DNA of 56,143 nt from Opitutales bacterium. GTDB taxonomy: Bacteria > Verrucomicrobiota > Verrucomicrobiia > Opitutales > UBA2987. The first letter of the stretch is position 1; every line of letters starts with the position of its first letter. This document shows, one piece after another, positions 9,568 to 18,393 of this stretch. The notes beneath the pieces are model-generated. The model made no database searches, had not been told where the DNA came from, and saw only the letters and a program-made list of their open reading frames with translations. The DNA lies in contig JAJFLU010000016.1 in NCBI GenBank assembly GCA_021772515.1, positions 1-56,143 of the forward strand. The letters are read 5' to 3'. The position numbers and the translations under genes are program-made.

Positions 9568-10953
9568 ATGAGCAAACAATACCCAAAAATCGCTGCCAGA
9601 CCACTGACTCGCCGACAATTTATGAAGCGTTCTGTCTGGGGCGCCACCGCCTGCTGGACACTCCCCGTCTTTATTGAGAATACCCTCTTTCAATTGGATG
9701 CGCGTGCCGCCAGCGTGCCCACCGTTGGGGGCGAGGGTCCGATCCTCGTCATCCTGCAATTGGGGGGAGGTAATGACAGCCTCAACACCGTGATCCCCTA
9801 CACCAACGCGACCTACCAAAATAACCGCCCCAACATAAGGATTACCTCCGGCCTTAACGCATTGGGCAAAGCCGACATGCTCCAGGGCTCCGCCGGGAGC
9901 ATTGTCCAACAGGATTTGGCCCTCCATCCCGAGTTGACCTACCTACACCAGCTTTGGGAAGAAGGCAGCCTGGCCATTATCAACGGGATAGGTTACCCCA
10001 ATCCCAATTTGTCCCATTTCACATCCTTCGATTTTTGGCATACTGCCGAGCCCAACGGCCCCGTGCGGGACGGGTGGCTGGGCCGTTATTTCGATCACCA
10101 GTGCTCAGGATGCGCTCCCACAACTGCCCTCGAAATGGCCGAATCCCAATCCCTTGCTCTTTATTCCAAATCGGCATCCGATGCCAGCATCGCAATCCAA
10201 AATCCACACGGGTTTACCTGGCGTGATCTTGAGAATACTGACCGAGATATATTGCTGGAGGGTTTATACCGCAAGCTCGTCGGTCTCGATCACCCCGTGG
10301 ACTTCGGCATCGACACGGTTGACGAGGTGCTCTCCTATGTTCAGCGCACCTCCCATACCGCAATGTTCAGCGCCAAGTCGGTGCAAACGGCGCTCGAAAG
10401 CACTTACCAATCATTTCCCCTCCACTCTGGATGGTCGAGTGAGATTGATGGATTGGAGGCGGAATTCTTCAATGCGGCTGCTCTCATAAATGGGGGCCTG
10501 GATACCAGCATTTATTACCTCCACCAAGGGGGCTACGACACCCATAACAGCCAGGTTGGCGCCAATAATGATCGCCATGCCAATCTCCTCACCGAGGCAA
10601 ACCGCTCGATTCGGGCCTTCACCGAAGAGATGAAAGCGCAAGGCAAATGGGATCGTGTGCTCCTTTTCACCTTCAGTGAATTTGGCCGCAAAGTCATCGA
10701 AAACGGCAGCTTTGGCACAGACCACGGGGCGGCAGCTTCCCTATTTGTCACCGGAGGCGCTGTTAAACCCGGTTTTTACGGCCAATTTCCTGACCTTAAT
10801 GATCGAATAAAGAATCACAGCCTGAAGCACAATATCGATTTTCGCCGCGTTTACCGCACGGTTCTGGAAAAGTGGCTTCAGGTGCCAGCATCGGCCATGA
10901 ACGATATCTTTCCGTCACAGCCGACCAACTTCGATATCCTGCCTTTCGTTTAA
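9568..10953 (+). CDS. DUF1501 domain-containing protein with Tat-type signal
   Basis: A 461-residue DUF1501 protein, a family in the sulfatase/alkaline-phosphatase fold group whose reaction is not known. The N-terminus LTRRQFMKRSVWGATACW fits a twin-arginine export signal, so it is probably folded before export. Family-type segments include ILQLGGGNDSLNTVIPY (about residue 67), LSHFTSFDFWHTAEP, GGYDTHNSQ and FTFSEFGRKVIENGSFGTDHG. The DUF1800 gene lies directly upstream and the NxxGxxAF-repeat gene 20 bases downstream. The Tat signal and the acidic, His-rich motifs suggest a metal-binding protein of the periplasm or cell surface, which is inference. Confidence 0.92.
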   Translation: MSKQYPKIAARPLTRRQFMKRSVWGATACWTLPVFIENTLFQLDARAASVPTVGGEGPILVILQLGGGNDSLNTVIPYTNATYQNNRPNIRITSGLNALGKADMLQGSAGSIVQQDLALHPELTYLHQLWEEGSLAIINGIGYPNPNLSHFTSFDFWHTAEPNGPVRDGWLGRYFDHQCSGCAPTTALEMAESQSLALYSKSASDASIAIQNPHGFTWRDLENTDRDILLEGLYRKLVGLDHPVDFGIDTVDEVLSYVQRTSHTAMFSAKSVQTALESTYQSFPLHSGWSSEIDGLEAEFFNAAALINGGLDTSIYYLHQGGYDTHNSQVGANNDRHANLLTEANRSIRAFTEEMKAQGKWDRVLLFTFSEFGRKVIENGSFGTDHGAAASLFVTGGAVKPGFYGQFPDLNDRIKNHSLKHNIDFRRVYRTVLEKWLQVPASAMNDIFPSQPTNFDILPFV

Positions 10954-10973
10954 CAAATTGACCGGATAAACCA

Positions 10974-13016
10974 TTGATTCCCTCGAAACCAGTTGCCTCG
11001 AAAGGCAAACCCCACAGGCCCGTCCGTCTGTATACCGCTTCATTTATCAAAATTCTTTGTGCTTGGGCTGCCGTCCCCTTAGGGGTCTGTTCCTCCGTTT
11101 CGGAGGCTGTAGCTCAATCGGGCGTTGCTATTAACCCCATCGCCCTTTATGGGCAGTCTGCTCCCGGTACCGTTGGGGAATTCTTTGCCTACTTTGGGCA
11201 GCCACGCATCAACGTGCAGGGAGATATTGCCTTCGAGGCCCTCCTCTTTTCCACTGGAAACGATCAATTTGGGCTTTGGCGTCAACTTGGAGATGGAGCC
11301 CTCGAACTCGTCACCCGCAGTGGCGGTCAGGTGCCCACCTATGATGTAGGAACCGCTACGCTCGAAATTCCCGGCCCCTTCGCCATCGACAGTCAGGGTA
11401 ATGTCGCCTTTCTTGGTATTTTAAAAGGGGGCGGCAGTGTCGATCCCGGGAATAATGTGGGCATCTGGGTAACCGGCGGCTCTGCCAGCGAGCTTTGGCT
11501 GGCGGCCCGCACCAATGACTTCGCCAACACCAGCATAGATGGCGTCCTGCCCCCGGTTGAAGCGAGAGCCCGTTATGTCATCCTGGGCGGTCCGGCCATC
11601 AGCCCCGGTGGCGCCATTTCATTTACCGGCTGGGTGCTTGGCAGTGATGAAATTTATCTCCCGGGTGCCTGGGTTTTCCCACGCCCGGCGGCTCCCCCGA
11701 CCGCCGATACGAGGGCTTTACTCATCGCACTTTCGGGTGATTTAGCTCCCGCAGGGGGCACGCCGGGAGACCCCTTTGCGGAGATTGGGCTGCCTCAAAC
11801 CGGTATGGGTTTGCAATTCTCTTTTAAAGCATCACTTGATTCCAGCAACCCAACGCCATTTGGCTCTCAGGGCATCTGGCTCGGCCCAGCCAATGCCCTC
11901 AACCCACTGGCCCTGACCGGGGATTTGGCGCCCGAGATCCCCTCCGCGGCGCCGTATTACCAACTGGGGAATTCGGTGATTAATTCTTCCAGCCAGGTCG
12001 CTTTTTGGGGAGGTGTAGAAAGCCAGGACAATCCCGAGGGCTTATGGTTGCGCAAATTTGGGTCTACCGGGCTGCTGGCATTGGCTGGATACCCCGCCGC
12101 CGGTTTACCTGCGACTGTGTTATTCGACTACTTTTTTGATCCCGTCATCAACGAAAGCGGCAATGTCGCCTTTCTTGCCTACCTCAAGGGCGAGGGCGTC
12201 GACGCCAGCAATCACCAGGGTATCTGGAGCGGAGGGGGTCGGGATTATTTACGTCTGCTTGCCCGTACCGGGGATGCCGCTCCCGGTGCGGGGGCCAACG
12301 CCCGATTCTCTGGATTTAGCTCCCCCCGCATAAATGAAATCGGCCAAGTGGTCTTTACCGCATCGCTCTCAAGTGACGACGATGAAGTGGGAAACGGCAA
12401 TGATTTCGGAGTTTGGGCTCAGGATATCAACGGAGACTTGCTCCCGGTCCTCATCGAGGGTGATCAGTTGGAAGTGGCCGTGGGCGATTTTCGCACTGTC
12501 AAAAAGGTTGCTGTCTCCGATTTCAGTGATGCCGGTGAGATGGCCTTGCAGATCGAATTTACCGATGGTACGCCCGGAGTTTTCAAAGCCATCCTCCCCG
12601 TGCCAGACCTTCGTAGTTACGACGAATGGAGCGCACTTATCGCCAACCAGAATCTCGCTGGCCGAACCGAGGACGCCGATGGGGATGGCATCCCCAATAT
12701 TCTCGAGTTTGCCTTCGGACTCAACCCCAATACCCCTGACTCCGAAAAAATGCCCGCTCCCAGCCTGGTCGAACTAGGCGGCTCCGGCGAGGCGGCCAAG
12801 GCCCTCACCCTTAAATTCCAACGTCGCCTAGACCAGAATGAAATCAATTATGTGGTCGAAGTATCCACAGATTTGGTTAATTGGCGATCGGGAGTGGAGT
12901 TCTCGGGGGAGATCAATCGTTCTCTGGTCGGTGGAGGGTTAGAGGAAGTGGTGGTGCGCGATCTCATCGATTCGGGGCAATTTGATCGTTGCTTCATCCG
13001 CCTTCGCGTTGAATAG
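10974..13016 (+). CDS. Secreted NxxGxxAF tandem-repeat protein
   Basis: A 680-residue exported protein. The frame opens with TTG at 10974, the only start that keeps the basic N-terminus and the hydrophobic segment (SFIKILCAWAAVPLGVCSS) ahead of a cleavage-like VAQSG. The body carries repeats of the NxxGxxAFxA type (NVQGDIAFEALL, DSQGNVAFLGIL, NESGNVAFLAYL, NEIGQVVFTASL), each followed by a G[IV]W strand, consistent with a beta-propeller. About residues 560-585 hold a DxDGDGIPN calcium-type motif, then a C-terminal VSTDLVNW segment seen in secreted verrucomicrobial proteins. Its place after DUF1800-DUF1501 suggests it is a surface protein handled by that system. Function unknown. Confidence 0.85.
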   Translation: MIPSKPVASKGKPHRPVRLYTASFIKILCAWAAVPLGVCSSVSEAVAQSGVAINPIALYGQSAPGTVGEFFAYFGQPRINVQGDIAFEALLFSTGNDQFGLWRQLGDGALELVTRSGGQVPTYDVGTATLEIPGPFAIDSQGNVAFLGILKGGGSVDPGNNVGIWVTGGSASELWLAARTNDFANTSIDGVLPPVEARARYVILGGPAISPGGAISFTGWVLGSDEIYLPGAWVFPRPAAPPTADTRALLIALSGDLAPAGGTPGDPFAEIGLPQTGMGLQFSFKASLDSSNPTPFGSQGIWLGPANALNPLALTGDLAPEIPSAAPYYQLGNSVINSSSQVAFWGGVESQDNPEGLWLRKFGSTGLLALAGYPAAGLPATVLFDYFFDPVINESGNVAFLAYLKGEGVDASNHQGIWSGGGRDYLRLLARTGDAAPGAGANARFSGFSSPRINEIGQVVFTASLSSDDDEVGNGNDFGVWAQDINGDLLPVLIEGDQLEVAVGDFRTVKKVAVSDFSDAGEMALQIEFTDGTPGVFKAILPVPDLRSYDEWSALIANQNLAGRTEDADGDGIPNILEFAFGLNPNTPDSEKMPAPSLVELGGSGEAAKALTLKFQRRLDQNEINYVVEVSTDLVNWRSGVEFSGEINRSLVGGGLEEVVVRDLIDSGQFDRCFIRLRVE

Positions 13017-13058
13017 TGAATCGGCTCCAGACAAACTCCACTCATCCAGCGAATTTCT

Positions 13059-13877
13059 ATGTCAAAACGCCATACTGTTCTGCCGGGGTTCATTTTTTGC
13101 CTGCTACCGGTAATTACCTCTACAGCCCTTGCGGTTGTGGTGGAAATTCCCGCCCTGCAGGATAATACCATCTATGAATCAACGGCCCCTTTCGACTTTT
13201 CCAGCGCTACAGCAAACCACAGTAACGGGGCCGGTAACTTTATTTTTACGGGGCAAAACAACAACGGCCTGAACAGGCGCGCCCTCATCTCCTTCGATAT
13301 CGCAAGCGCCGCCCCGCCCGGCTCTATCATTACTAGTGCAACCCTGCGGCTCTACCTCTCCCAGACCATTACTGTGCCCTCATTCACAGTTACAGATACT
13401 TCTCTCCATCGCGTCCTCCGAGACTGGGGGGAGGGCAGCTCCAACGCCGTGCTCGAGGAGGGCGTTGGAGCCAACGCCCAGCCGGGTGATGCCACTTGGC
13501 TGCACACATTTTTCAGTGACGAAACGTGGTCAACACCGGGTGGTGATTTCGAAGCCTCTGCCAGCGCCACAAATACCGTCGGGGACAAATTCCTTTTTTA
13601 CCAATGGACTGGCGCCGGGTTGGTTGACGATGCACAGAACTGGCTGGACAATCCTGAGGGAAACTTCGGGTGGATACTCGTCGGTGATGAGAGCATGGTA
13701 CAAACCGCAAAACGATTTGATAGCCTGTCTAGCTTTGAGACCGATATTGCCACCGGATTTTCCACCCGTCCTCTGCTGACCCTTGAATTTACCCCCATTC
13801 CAGAGCCCGGAACTCTATGGCTTTTGCTTGCCGGGCTCGGAGCAGCCGTCGGGTTCGCCCGGCGGCCACGAGCTTAA
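13059..13877 (+). CDS. DNRLRE domain protein with PEP-CTERM sorting signal
   Basis: A 272-residue exported protein. A signal peptide (about residues 1-24) precedes a DNRLRE-type domain, shown by ALQDNTIYES at the start, NRRALISFDIASA, SATLRLYLSQT and WSTPGGDF. The C-terminus IPEPGTLWLLLAGLGAAVGFARRPRA shows the PEP motif, a transmembrane helix and an Arg cluster, that is a PEP-CTERM tag processed by exosortase in EPS-producing Gram-negatives. No exosortase gene is in this window. It ends the DUF1800-DUF1501-NxxGxxAF run and is probably a surface or matrix protein. Confidence 0.9.
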   Translation: MSKRHTVLPGFIFCLLPVITSTALAVVVEIPALQDNTIYESTAPFDFSSATANHSNGAGNFIFTGQNNNGLNRRALISFDIASAAPPGSIITSATLRLYLSQTITVPSFTVTDTSLHRVLRDWGEGSSNAVLEEGVGANAQPGDATWLHTFFSDETWSTPGGDFEASASATNTVGDKFLFYQWTGAGLVDDAQNWLDNPEGNFGWILVGDESMVQTAKRFDSLSSFETDIATGFSTRPLLTLEFTPIPEPGTLWLLLAGLGAAVGFARRPRA

Positions 13878-13979
13878 GCTTTGGTCCATAATCGGCTAAT
13901 TAAAGTGATTTTTTGATGGAGGGCTGTATTTGGGTGTTTTTGAATAAATTGACAATTTGTGATCTGAATTCTAATATAG

Positions 13980-14381
13980 ATGACTATGAAGATAATTCGT
14001 ATATTGATATTTTGTTTGCTGCTCCCTTTTTTAACCTCCTGCGAGGATAAGGTGCAATCAACCATTGATGAGGTTGAAGGTTGGATCGCGGCTGAACTAA
14101 AGATTGGAGCTTCTGTGGAAGAAATTGAGGCATTTTTCTACAGACACGACATATTAGTGAGTTTTAATAAATCTCGTATGTCACCAGAAGAAATTGAGGC
14201 ATTTTACCGCAAACACGATATAAACCCGGATAATCGTAGGCTTGAAAGCCATTATAATGCGATAATTCGTAATGTGACACCAAAAGCTCTAATAAAAGCA
14301 GCGGTAGGCATTAGAATATATGTAGATGAGGAAAAGAAATTTACGAGATCTGAGGTAAAAGCTTCGTATACATCGATTTAA
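13980..14381 (+). CDS. Small lipoprotein with a duplicated EEIEAFxxxHDI motif
   Basis: I do not recognise this 133-residue protein. The N-terminus is a lipoprotein signal with lipobox FLTSC at about residue 21. The body holds two copies of a short motif, VEEIEAFFYRHDI and PEEIEAFYRKHDI, about 23 residues apart. The C-terminal part (IRNVTPKALIKAAVGIRIYVDEEKKF) resembles the end of small periplasmic proteins with a single alpha/beta fold. ATG at 13980 and at 13986 are both possible starts. The DNA is clearly richer in AT than its neighbours, a hint of separate origin. No operon partner: the next gene is on the other strand. Confidence 0.7.
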   Translation: MTMKIIRILIFCLLLPFLTSCEDKVQSTIDEVEGWIAAELKIGASVEEIEAFFYRHDILVSFNKSRMSPEEIEAFYRKHDINPDNRRLESHYNAIIRNVTPKALIKAAVGIRIYVDEEKKFTRSEVKASYTSI

Positions 14382-14447
14382 ATAAATTCTTTCGGATGGA
14401 GACCGGGTTGGCCGCGAAAAGGCTCAGAAGGCGCAAAGATGGGAGCA

Positions 14448-15233
14448 TCACTCAGCTTCCTCTTCGTCCTCGAAATCGAAGTCGTCTTCGAAAAGATCTT
14501 CGAATGGGGGGTCGCCGTCGTAGATTTGGAACATTCTGTCTCCCCGGTAGGCTTCGCGGACGAAGATATAGCGGTCCACGGCGGCTTCGTCCACTTCCTT
14601 GATGCTATTGATGAGTTCGGCCCGGCGGCTGATCGTGCCGAGAACCCCGAGGGGGAAAGTGATAGCGGCTTCGTTTACATAAAACAGGACGCTGGTGACC
14701 GAGGTAACAAGCCGGGCGGGTTCATCACGAATCGTGCTTGGGCCTAAAATGGGAAGCGTTAGGTAGGCACCTTCACCAACGCCCCATACGCCAAGAGTCT
14801 GGCCGAAATCCTCTTTGTGCTTTGGCAGACCCATGGGCGTGGCGACATCGAGAATGCCCCCTATTCCGAGGGTGGAATTGGCCAATAATCTACCGAAATC
14901 ATCCAGGCCGTCCTCGAATTTTCCCTGGAGCAGGTCGTTGAGAATAACGTTGATTTCACCCAGGTTGCTGAAGAAATTGGAGACACCATGTTGCACCGGT
15001 TTGGGGATGGACTTCGCGTAACCTTCGGCCACGGGCTTGAGAAGCGCATTGTCGAGCTTGTGATTGAGAGAATGGAAGGAGCGGTTCCATTTCTCGAAGG
15101 GATCGCCATTGGGGTGCTTTGTTGTGGCACATCCGGCAAATGTGAGCGCCAAAATAGCCAGACTTGCCACAGTTGGCAAATTTCTGGAAAAAGGTGATCG
15201 GTTGTCGAATTTGTGGGATTTATTCGGATTCAT
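14448..15233 (-). CDS. mlaA: MlaA/VacJ-family outer-membrane lipoprotein
   Basis: MlaA-family lipoproteins remove phospholipids from the outer leaflet of the outer membrane and pass them to the periplasmic carrier MlaC. The signal ends in a lipobox (LTFAGC at about residue 34). The domain shows DPFEKWNRSFHSLNHKLD, FFSNLGEINVILNDLLQGKF, FGRLLANSTLGIGGILDVA and EDFGQTLGVWGVGEGAYLTLP, all standard for the family. The tail is very acidic (FEDLFEDDFDFEDEEE), which is unusual. It is the last gene of the ispH-hpnH-hpnB-mlaC run, 32 bases after mlaC. No mlaBDEF genes are near, so its role may be in hopanoid or phospholipid trafficking. That role is inference. Confidence 0.92.
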   Translation of the reverse strand: MNPNKSHKFDNRSPFSRNLPTVASLAILALTFAGCATTKHPNGDPFEKWNRSFHSLNHKLDNALLKPVAEGYAKSIPKPVQHGVSNFFSNLGEINVILNDLLQGKFEDGLDDFGRLLANSTLGIGGILDVATPMGLPKHKEDFGQTLGVWGVGEGAYLTLPILGPSTIRDEPARLVTSVTSVLFYVNEAAITFPLGVLGTISRRAELINSIKEVDEAAVDRYIFVREAYRGDRMFQIYDGDPPFEDLFEDDFDFEDEEEAE

Positions 15234-15265
15234 GGGTCAAATTTCTTTTCTAAAAGGGAAGGTTG

Positions 15266-15949
15266 TCAGGTGCCTTCGTCGAGGTGTTTTTGTTTAATTT
15301 TCTCAATACTTTCGGTAATTCTTTCCATCAATTCGGCATAGCCGTCGGTTGACATGATGCTGGTATATTCGGCCCGTTTGAGCGCCAGATCGCTGACTCC
15401 CTTGGCAATTACGTTGATGATTTTCCATTCTCCGCCGGATTGGCTGAGAATATAGACAAGCGGTATGGTGTCGCCATCTTTTAGGTAGAGATCAGATTTT
15501 ATGATCTTTCGGCCGCGTTTGCCGGTTTCCTCCGAGACAACCTCAAAATGTTCGCCCTGGTATTTGTTAAAACGCGACGCGTAGCCGGATACGCTGAGAA
15601 TGGATAGCTTTTCCAAAAAACGGTCCTGCTCCTCCACGGTGAGATCCTTCCAGTAGCGGCCGAGTGCGACACGCGCGATCGATTTGATGCGATGGGTGCC
15701 CAGAACGACGGGTTCGAGCTGTTTGTAACGGCCCGTGAAACCGATATCCGCGCCCCCTTTCATGGCCTCGATGAGACTTTCCTGGAGCCGGTCGATAATT
15801 GCCCGCGGCTCCTCATTGGCGGCAAATCCAGTCAATGGGCTGACCAACGCAGCCAAAAGTAGGCCCGATATGAAAATCGGGTTTTTACGCCCGATTTTTG
15901 TTCCTCTAGATATCCCTTTCGAGAAGAATTGTGTTCCTTGTTTATCCAT
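15266..15949 (-). CDS. MlaC/Ttg2D-family periplasmic lipid carrier (HpnM-like)
   Basis: A 227-residue exported protein of the MlaC/Ttg2D family, whose members carry lipids across the periplasm. The version linked to hopanoid loci is called HpnM. An unusually long basic N-terminus precedes a hydrophobic signal (FISGLLLAALVSPLTGFAA, about residues 27-45). The domain shows RYWKDLTVEEQDRFLEKLSILSVSGYASRFNKYQGE and IPLVYILSQSGGEWKIINVIAKGVSDLALKRAEY, the usual MlaC core. It lies 11 bases after hpnB and 32 before mlaA, so co-transcription is very likely. The context argues for HpnM, but the sequence alone does not separate HpnM from MlaC. Confidence 0.88.
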   Translation of the reverse strand: MDKQGTQFFSKGISRGTKIGRKNPIFISGLLLAALVSPLTGFAANEEPRAIIDRLQESLIEAMKGGADIGFTGRYKQLEPVVLGTHRIKSIARVALGRYWKDLTVEEQDRFLEKLSILSVSGYASRFNKYQGEHFEVVSEETGKRGRKIIKSDLYLKDGDTIPLVYILSQSGGEWKIINVIAKGVSDLALKRAEYTSIMSTDGYAELMERITESIEKIKQKHLDEGT

Positions 15950-15960
15950 GTGCTTTTTTA

Positions 15961-17112
15961 CTATGCCTTTTGATACGTGCGTTCTTTCCAGCGGGAGCGT
16001 TCACCTTTCCAGTAACGCAGGGCGGATGTCCAGGTCATACCGAGGAAAAGGCTCGCGGTGAAGGGCAGGCAGAGTGCCCAAATTGGTGATCGGTTGTAAA
16101 AATTGAGAATCGGTATATAGGTAACGACCATGGCCGAAAAGGCAAATATCGCCAGAAGCATCGCCGTGCCACCCCCGAGAAACGGTAAAAGGGCCGGAAC
16201 ACCAAAGCTCAAGCCCATCAGCAAGGTGCAAATTATCAACAAAAAGCCGGAGTAGTGCAGTTGGGTGAAGGCTGTGCGCGCCACCATGTTCCAAATTTCA
16301 CCGAAACCCTGATAGGGCCGTATACTGCGAATTGACCTCGTTAAACCCGTCCATGTGGAAAAACCGGCTGATTTTACGTGCGCCGCCAGAGTGCAATCGT
16401 CGATGAGGGCATCCTTGATTGGCTCGAAACCGCCGATTTTGTTGAGGACTTCAGTTTTCATCAGAATACAGCCGCCGGCAGCAGCCGCCATTTTGGAAGA
16501 AGGTGAATTGGACAGATGGAATGGATAGAGCAATTTGAAGAAATAAACAAAGGCTGGCATAAAAAGTTTCTCCCAAGAGCCAGTCATCGAGGGCATAGCC
16601 ATTAGAGAGATGAAATGACGGTCTTGTTCCTCAAGTTTTTTCAGAAGGGCAAAAATGATACCCTCGTTCAGCTCTATATCGGCATCGAGCAGCAGCAAAT
16701 TGGGGGTCTTGACCTGACGCCAGCCTTGCTCCAATGCCCAGAGCTTGCCCGTCCAGCCGGGGGGGAGGGCAGCGCCGGAAAGGATGCGGAGGGATTCACC
16801 GCTGGATTCGCGTGCCACAGGAGCGGTTTCGTCCTCGGAGGCATCGTCCACGAGCAGGATTTGGTGACCTGCGCCCTGTTTTACAACCGACCGAAGGGTT
16901 TGGGCGATTACGGCCTCCTCATTGCGGGCCGGAATAAAGACTGTGAGGCTGCCGAGGTCGATGTCTTGAGGGGGGATGGATGAGGGATCAGTATCCAAAA
17001 CCTCGCGATTTCTCCAAGGCTTCCAGGGCAGGAGCAAAATACTCAACCAAATCGCGGCGGAAATCCCGGTTAAGGCGGTTAAGAAAAAATCCCACCAAAG
17101 CTGGGCAGTCAT
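15961..17112 (-). CDS. hpnB: Hopanoid-associated glycosyltransferase HpnB
   Basis: A membrane-bound GT2-fold glycosyltransferase of the HpnB type, found in hopanoid clusters with an uncertain exact reaction. I take the ATG at 17112 (MTAQLWWDFFLTALT) because it opens directly into the first membrane helix; the longer frame upstream is not protein-like. The catalytic domain shows TVFIPARNEEAVIAQTLRSV, LLVDDASEDETA, WTGKLWALEQGW and LLLLDADIEL (DxD-type), then DDCTLAAHVK (ED-type base region). Three to four hydrophobic helices follow at the C-terminus. It lies 77 bases after hpnH and 11 before mlaC/hpnM. Confidence 0.9.
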   Translation of the reverse strand: MTAQLWWDFFLTALTGISAAIWLSILLLPWKPWRNREVLDTDPSSIPPQDIDLGSLTVFIPARNEEAVIAQTLRSVVKQGAGHQILLVDDASEDETAPVARESSGESLRILSGAALPPGWTGKLWALEQGWRQVKTPNLLLLDADIELNEGIIFALLKKLEEQDRHFISLMAMPSMTGSWEKLFMPAFVYFFKLLYPFHLSNSPSSKMAAAAGGCILMKTEVLNKIGGFEPIKDALIDDCTLAAHVKSAGFSTWTGLTRSIRSIRPYQGFGEIWNMVARTAFTQLHYSGFLLIICTLLMGLSFGVPALLPFLGGGTAMLLAIFAFSAMVVTYIPILNFYNRSPIWALCLPFTASLFLGMTWTSALRYWKGERSRWKERTYQKA

Positions 17113-17189
17113 GTTGGGGAAGGGAGGATACTTGGTGCAGGACGGGAGGAGATTCGGGACGCGGGAAAGGGAGGAAGGGTCGTAGCGCT

Positions 17190-18296
17190 CTAGCTTTGCT
17201 GGTTGGCTGGAGATTCCACTGGCATCGCGGCGTCGGATTTTTCCTGGACATAGGCGATGGGTATTTCGGGAGCCATCGGGCCATCCGTGCCGGGGCCATG
17301 GATGAATTTCCCAAAGGCTTTCAACGGATGTGCCACAGTGTCGTTGACGGCGGTCGCCTCGTAGCCGCAATGGGCCATGCAGTTGGCGCATTTAGGGTTA
17401 TTGCCGGTGCCGTATTTACTCCAGTCGGTATCCTCGATCAAGCTTTTGAAGGTGGAGGCATATCCTTCGTCGACCAGGAGGTAGCAGGGCCTTTGCCAGC
17501 CGAACAGGTTCCGTGTGGGATTGCCCCAAGGGGTGCAGTGGTAGGTTTGATTGCCGGCCAGAAAATCGAGGTAGAGGCTAGAGTGATTGAGCGGCCACTG
17601 CTTGCTTTTGCCGAATTCGAATATCTTTCGAAACAGGCGTTTGCTTGCGCTGCGTTGTAAAAAAACCTCCTGCTGAGGCGCGTGGTCGTAGCTGAAACCG
17701 GGGGAAACAGTGATGCCCTCCACGCCGAGTTTCGTTGCGTAATCGAAAAATTCAGCCACTTCCTCCGCCGATTCCCCCTGAAAGAGGGTGCAGGCGACAT
17801 TGATGCGGAAACCCCGCTCCTTGGCCATGCGGATAGCCTCGACGGCCTTGTCGAAAACGCCTTCCTGGCAAACCGAGGCGTCGTGCCGGAGTTGATTGCC
17901 GTCGAGATGGATGGAAAAGGTGAGGTAAACCGAAGGGGTATAATCCTCCATCCGCCGTTTTAAAAGGAGGGCGTTGGTGCAGAGATAGACGAATTTTTTC
18001 TTTTTGATAAACCCCTCGACGATCTGGGGCATTTCCTTGTGGACGAGTGGCTCGCCTCCGGCGATCGAGACGATGGGTGCACCGCATTCGTCGATGGCTG
18101 AGAGGCAGTCCTCCTTGCTCATACGCTTGTTGAGGATTTCCTCTGGGTAATCGATTTTTCCACAACCTGCGCAGGCCAGATTACAGCGAAAAAGCGGTTC
18201 CAGCATGAGCACGAGAGGGTAGCGTTTGACCCCCCGCATCTTCTGGCCCATGATATAGCTTGCGACTTGAAATTGTTGGCGAATTGGTATGCCCAT
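17190..18296 (-). CDS. hpnH: Radical SAM adenosyl-hopene transferase HpnH
   Basis: HpnH joins the 5'-deoxyadenosyl group of SAM to diploptene, giving adenosylhopane, the first step to C35 hopanoids. The 368-residue protein has the radical-SAM cluster motif CNLACAGC at about residue 38, followed by SIAGGEPLVHKEM (the GGE motif binding SAM) and VYLTFSIHLDG. The C-terminal Cys-containing segment NPKCANCMAHCGYE is typical of HpnH and related SPASM-like ends. It is second in the ispH-led run, 97 bases after ispH. No squalene-hopene cyclase gene is in the window, so the hopene substrate must come from elsewhere in the genome. Confidence 0.95.
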   Translation of the reverse strand: MGIPIRQQFQVASYIMGQKMRGVKRYPLVLMLEPLFRCNLACAGCGKIDYPEEILNKRMSKEDCLSAIDECGAPIVSIAGGEPLVHKEMPQIVEGFIKKKKFVYLCTNALLLKRRMEDYTPSVYLTFSIHLDGNQLRHDASVCQEGVFDKAVEAIRMAKERGFRINVACTLFQGESAEEVAEFFDYATKLGVEGITVSPGFSYDHAPQQEVFLQRSASKRLFRKIFEFGKSKQWPLNHSSLYLDFLAGNQTYHCTPWGNPTRNLFGWQRPCYLLVDEGYASTFKSLIEDTDWSKYGTGNNPKCANCMAHCGYEATAVNDTVAHPLKAFGKFIHGPGTDGPMAPEIPIAYVQEKSDAAMPVESPANQQS

Positions 18297-18393
18297 GTTG
18301 TTTGATTCCTTGTTTTTTCTCTGAAATTATTGAAACGATGTCCCGTTAAAGGGCGTTTTGTCTGTCCGACAAAATTTTACTGCAAATGTAGGG

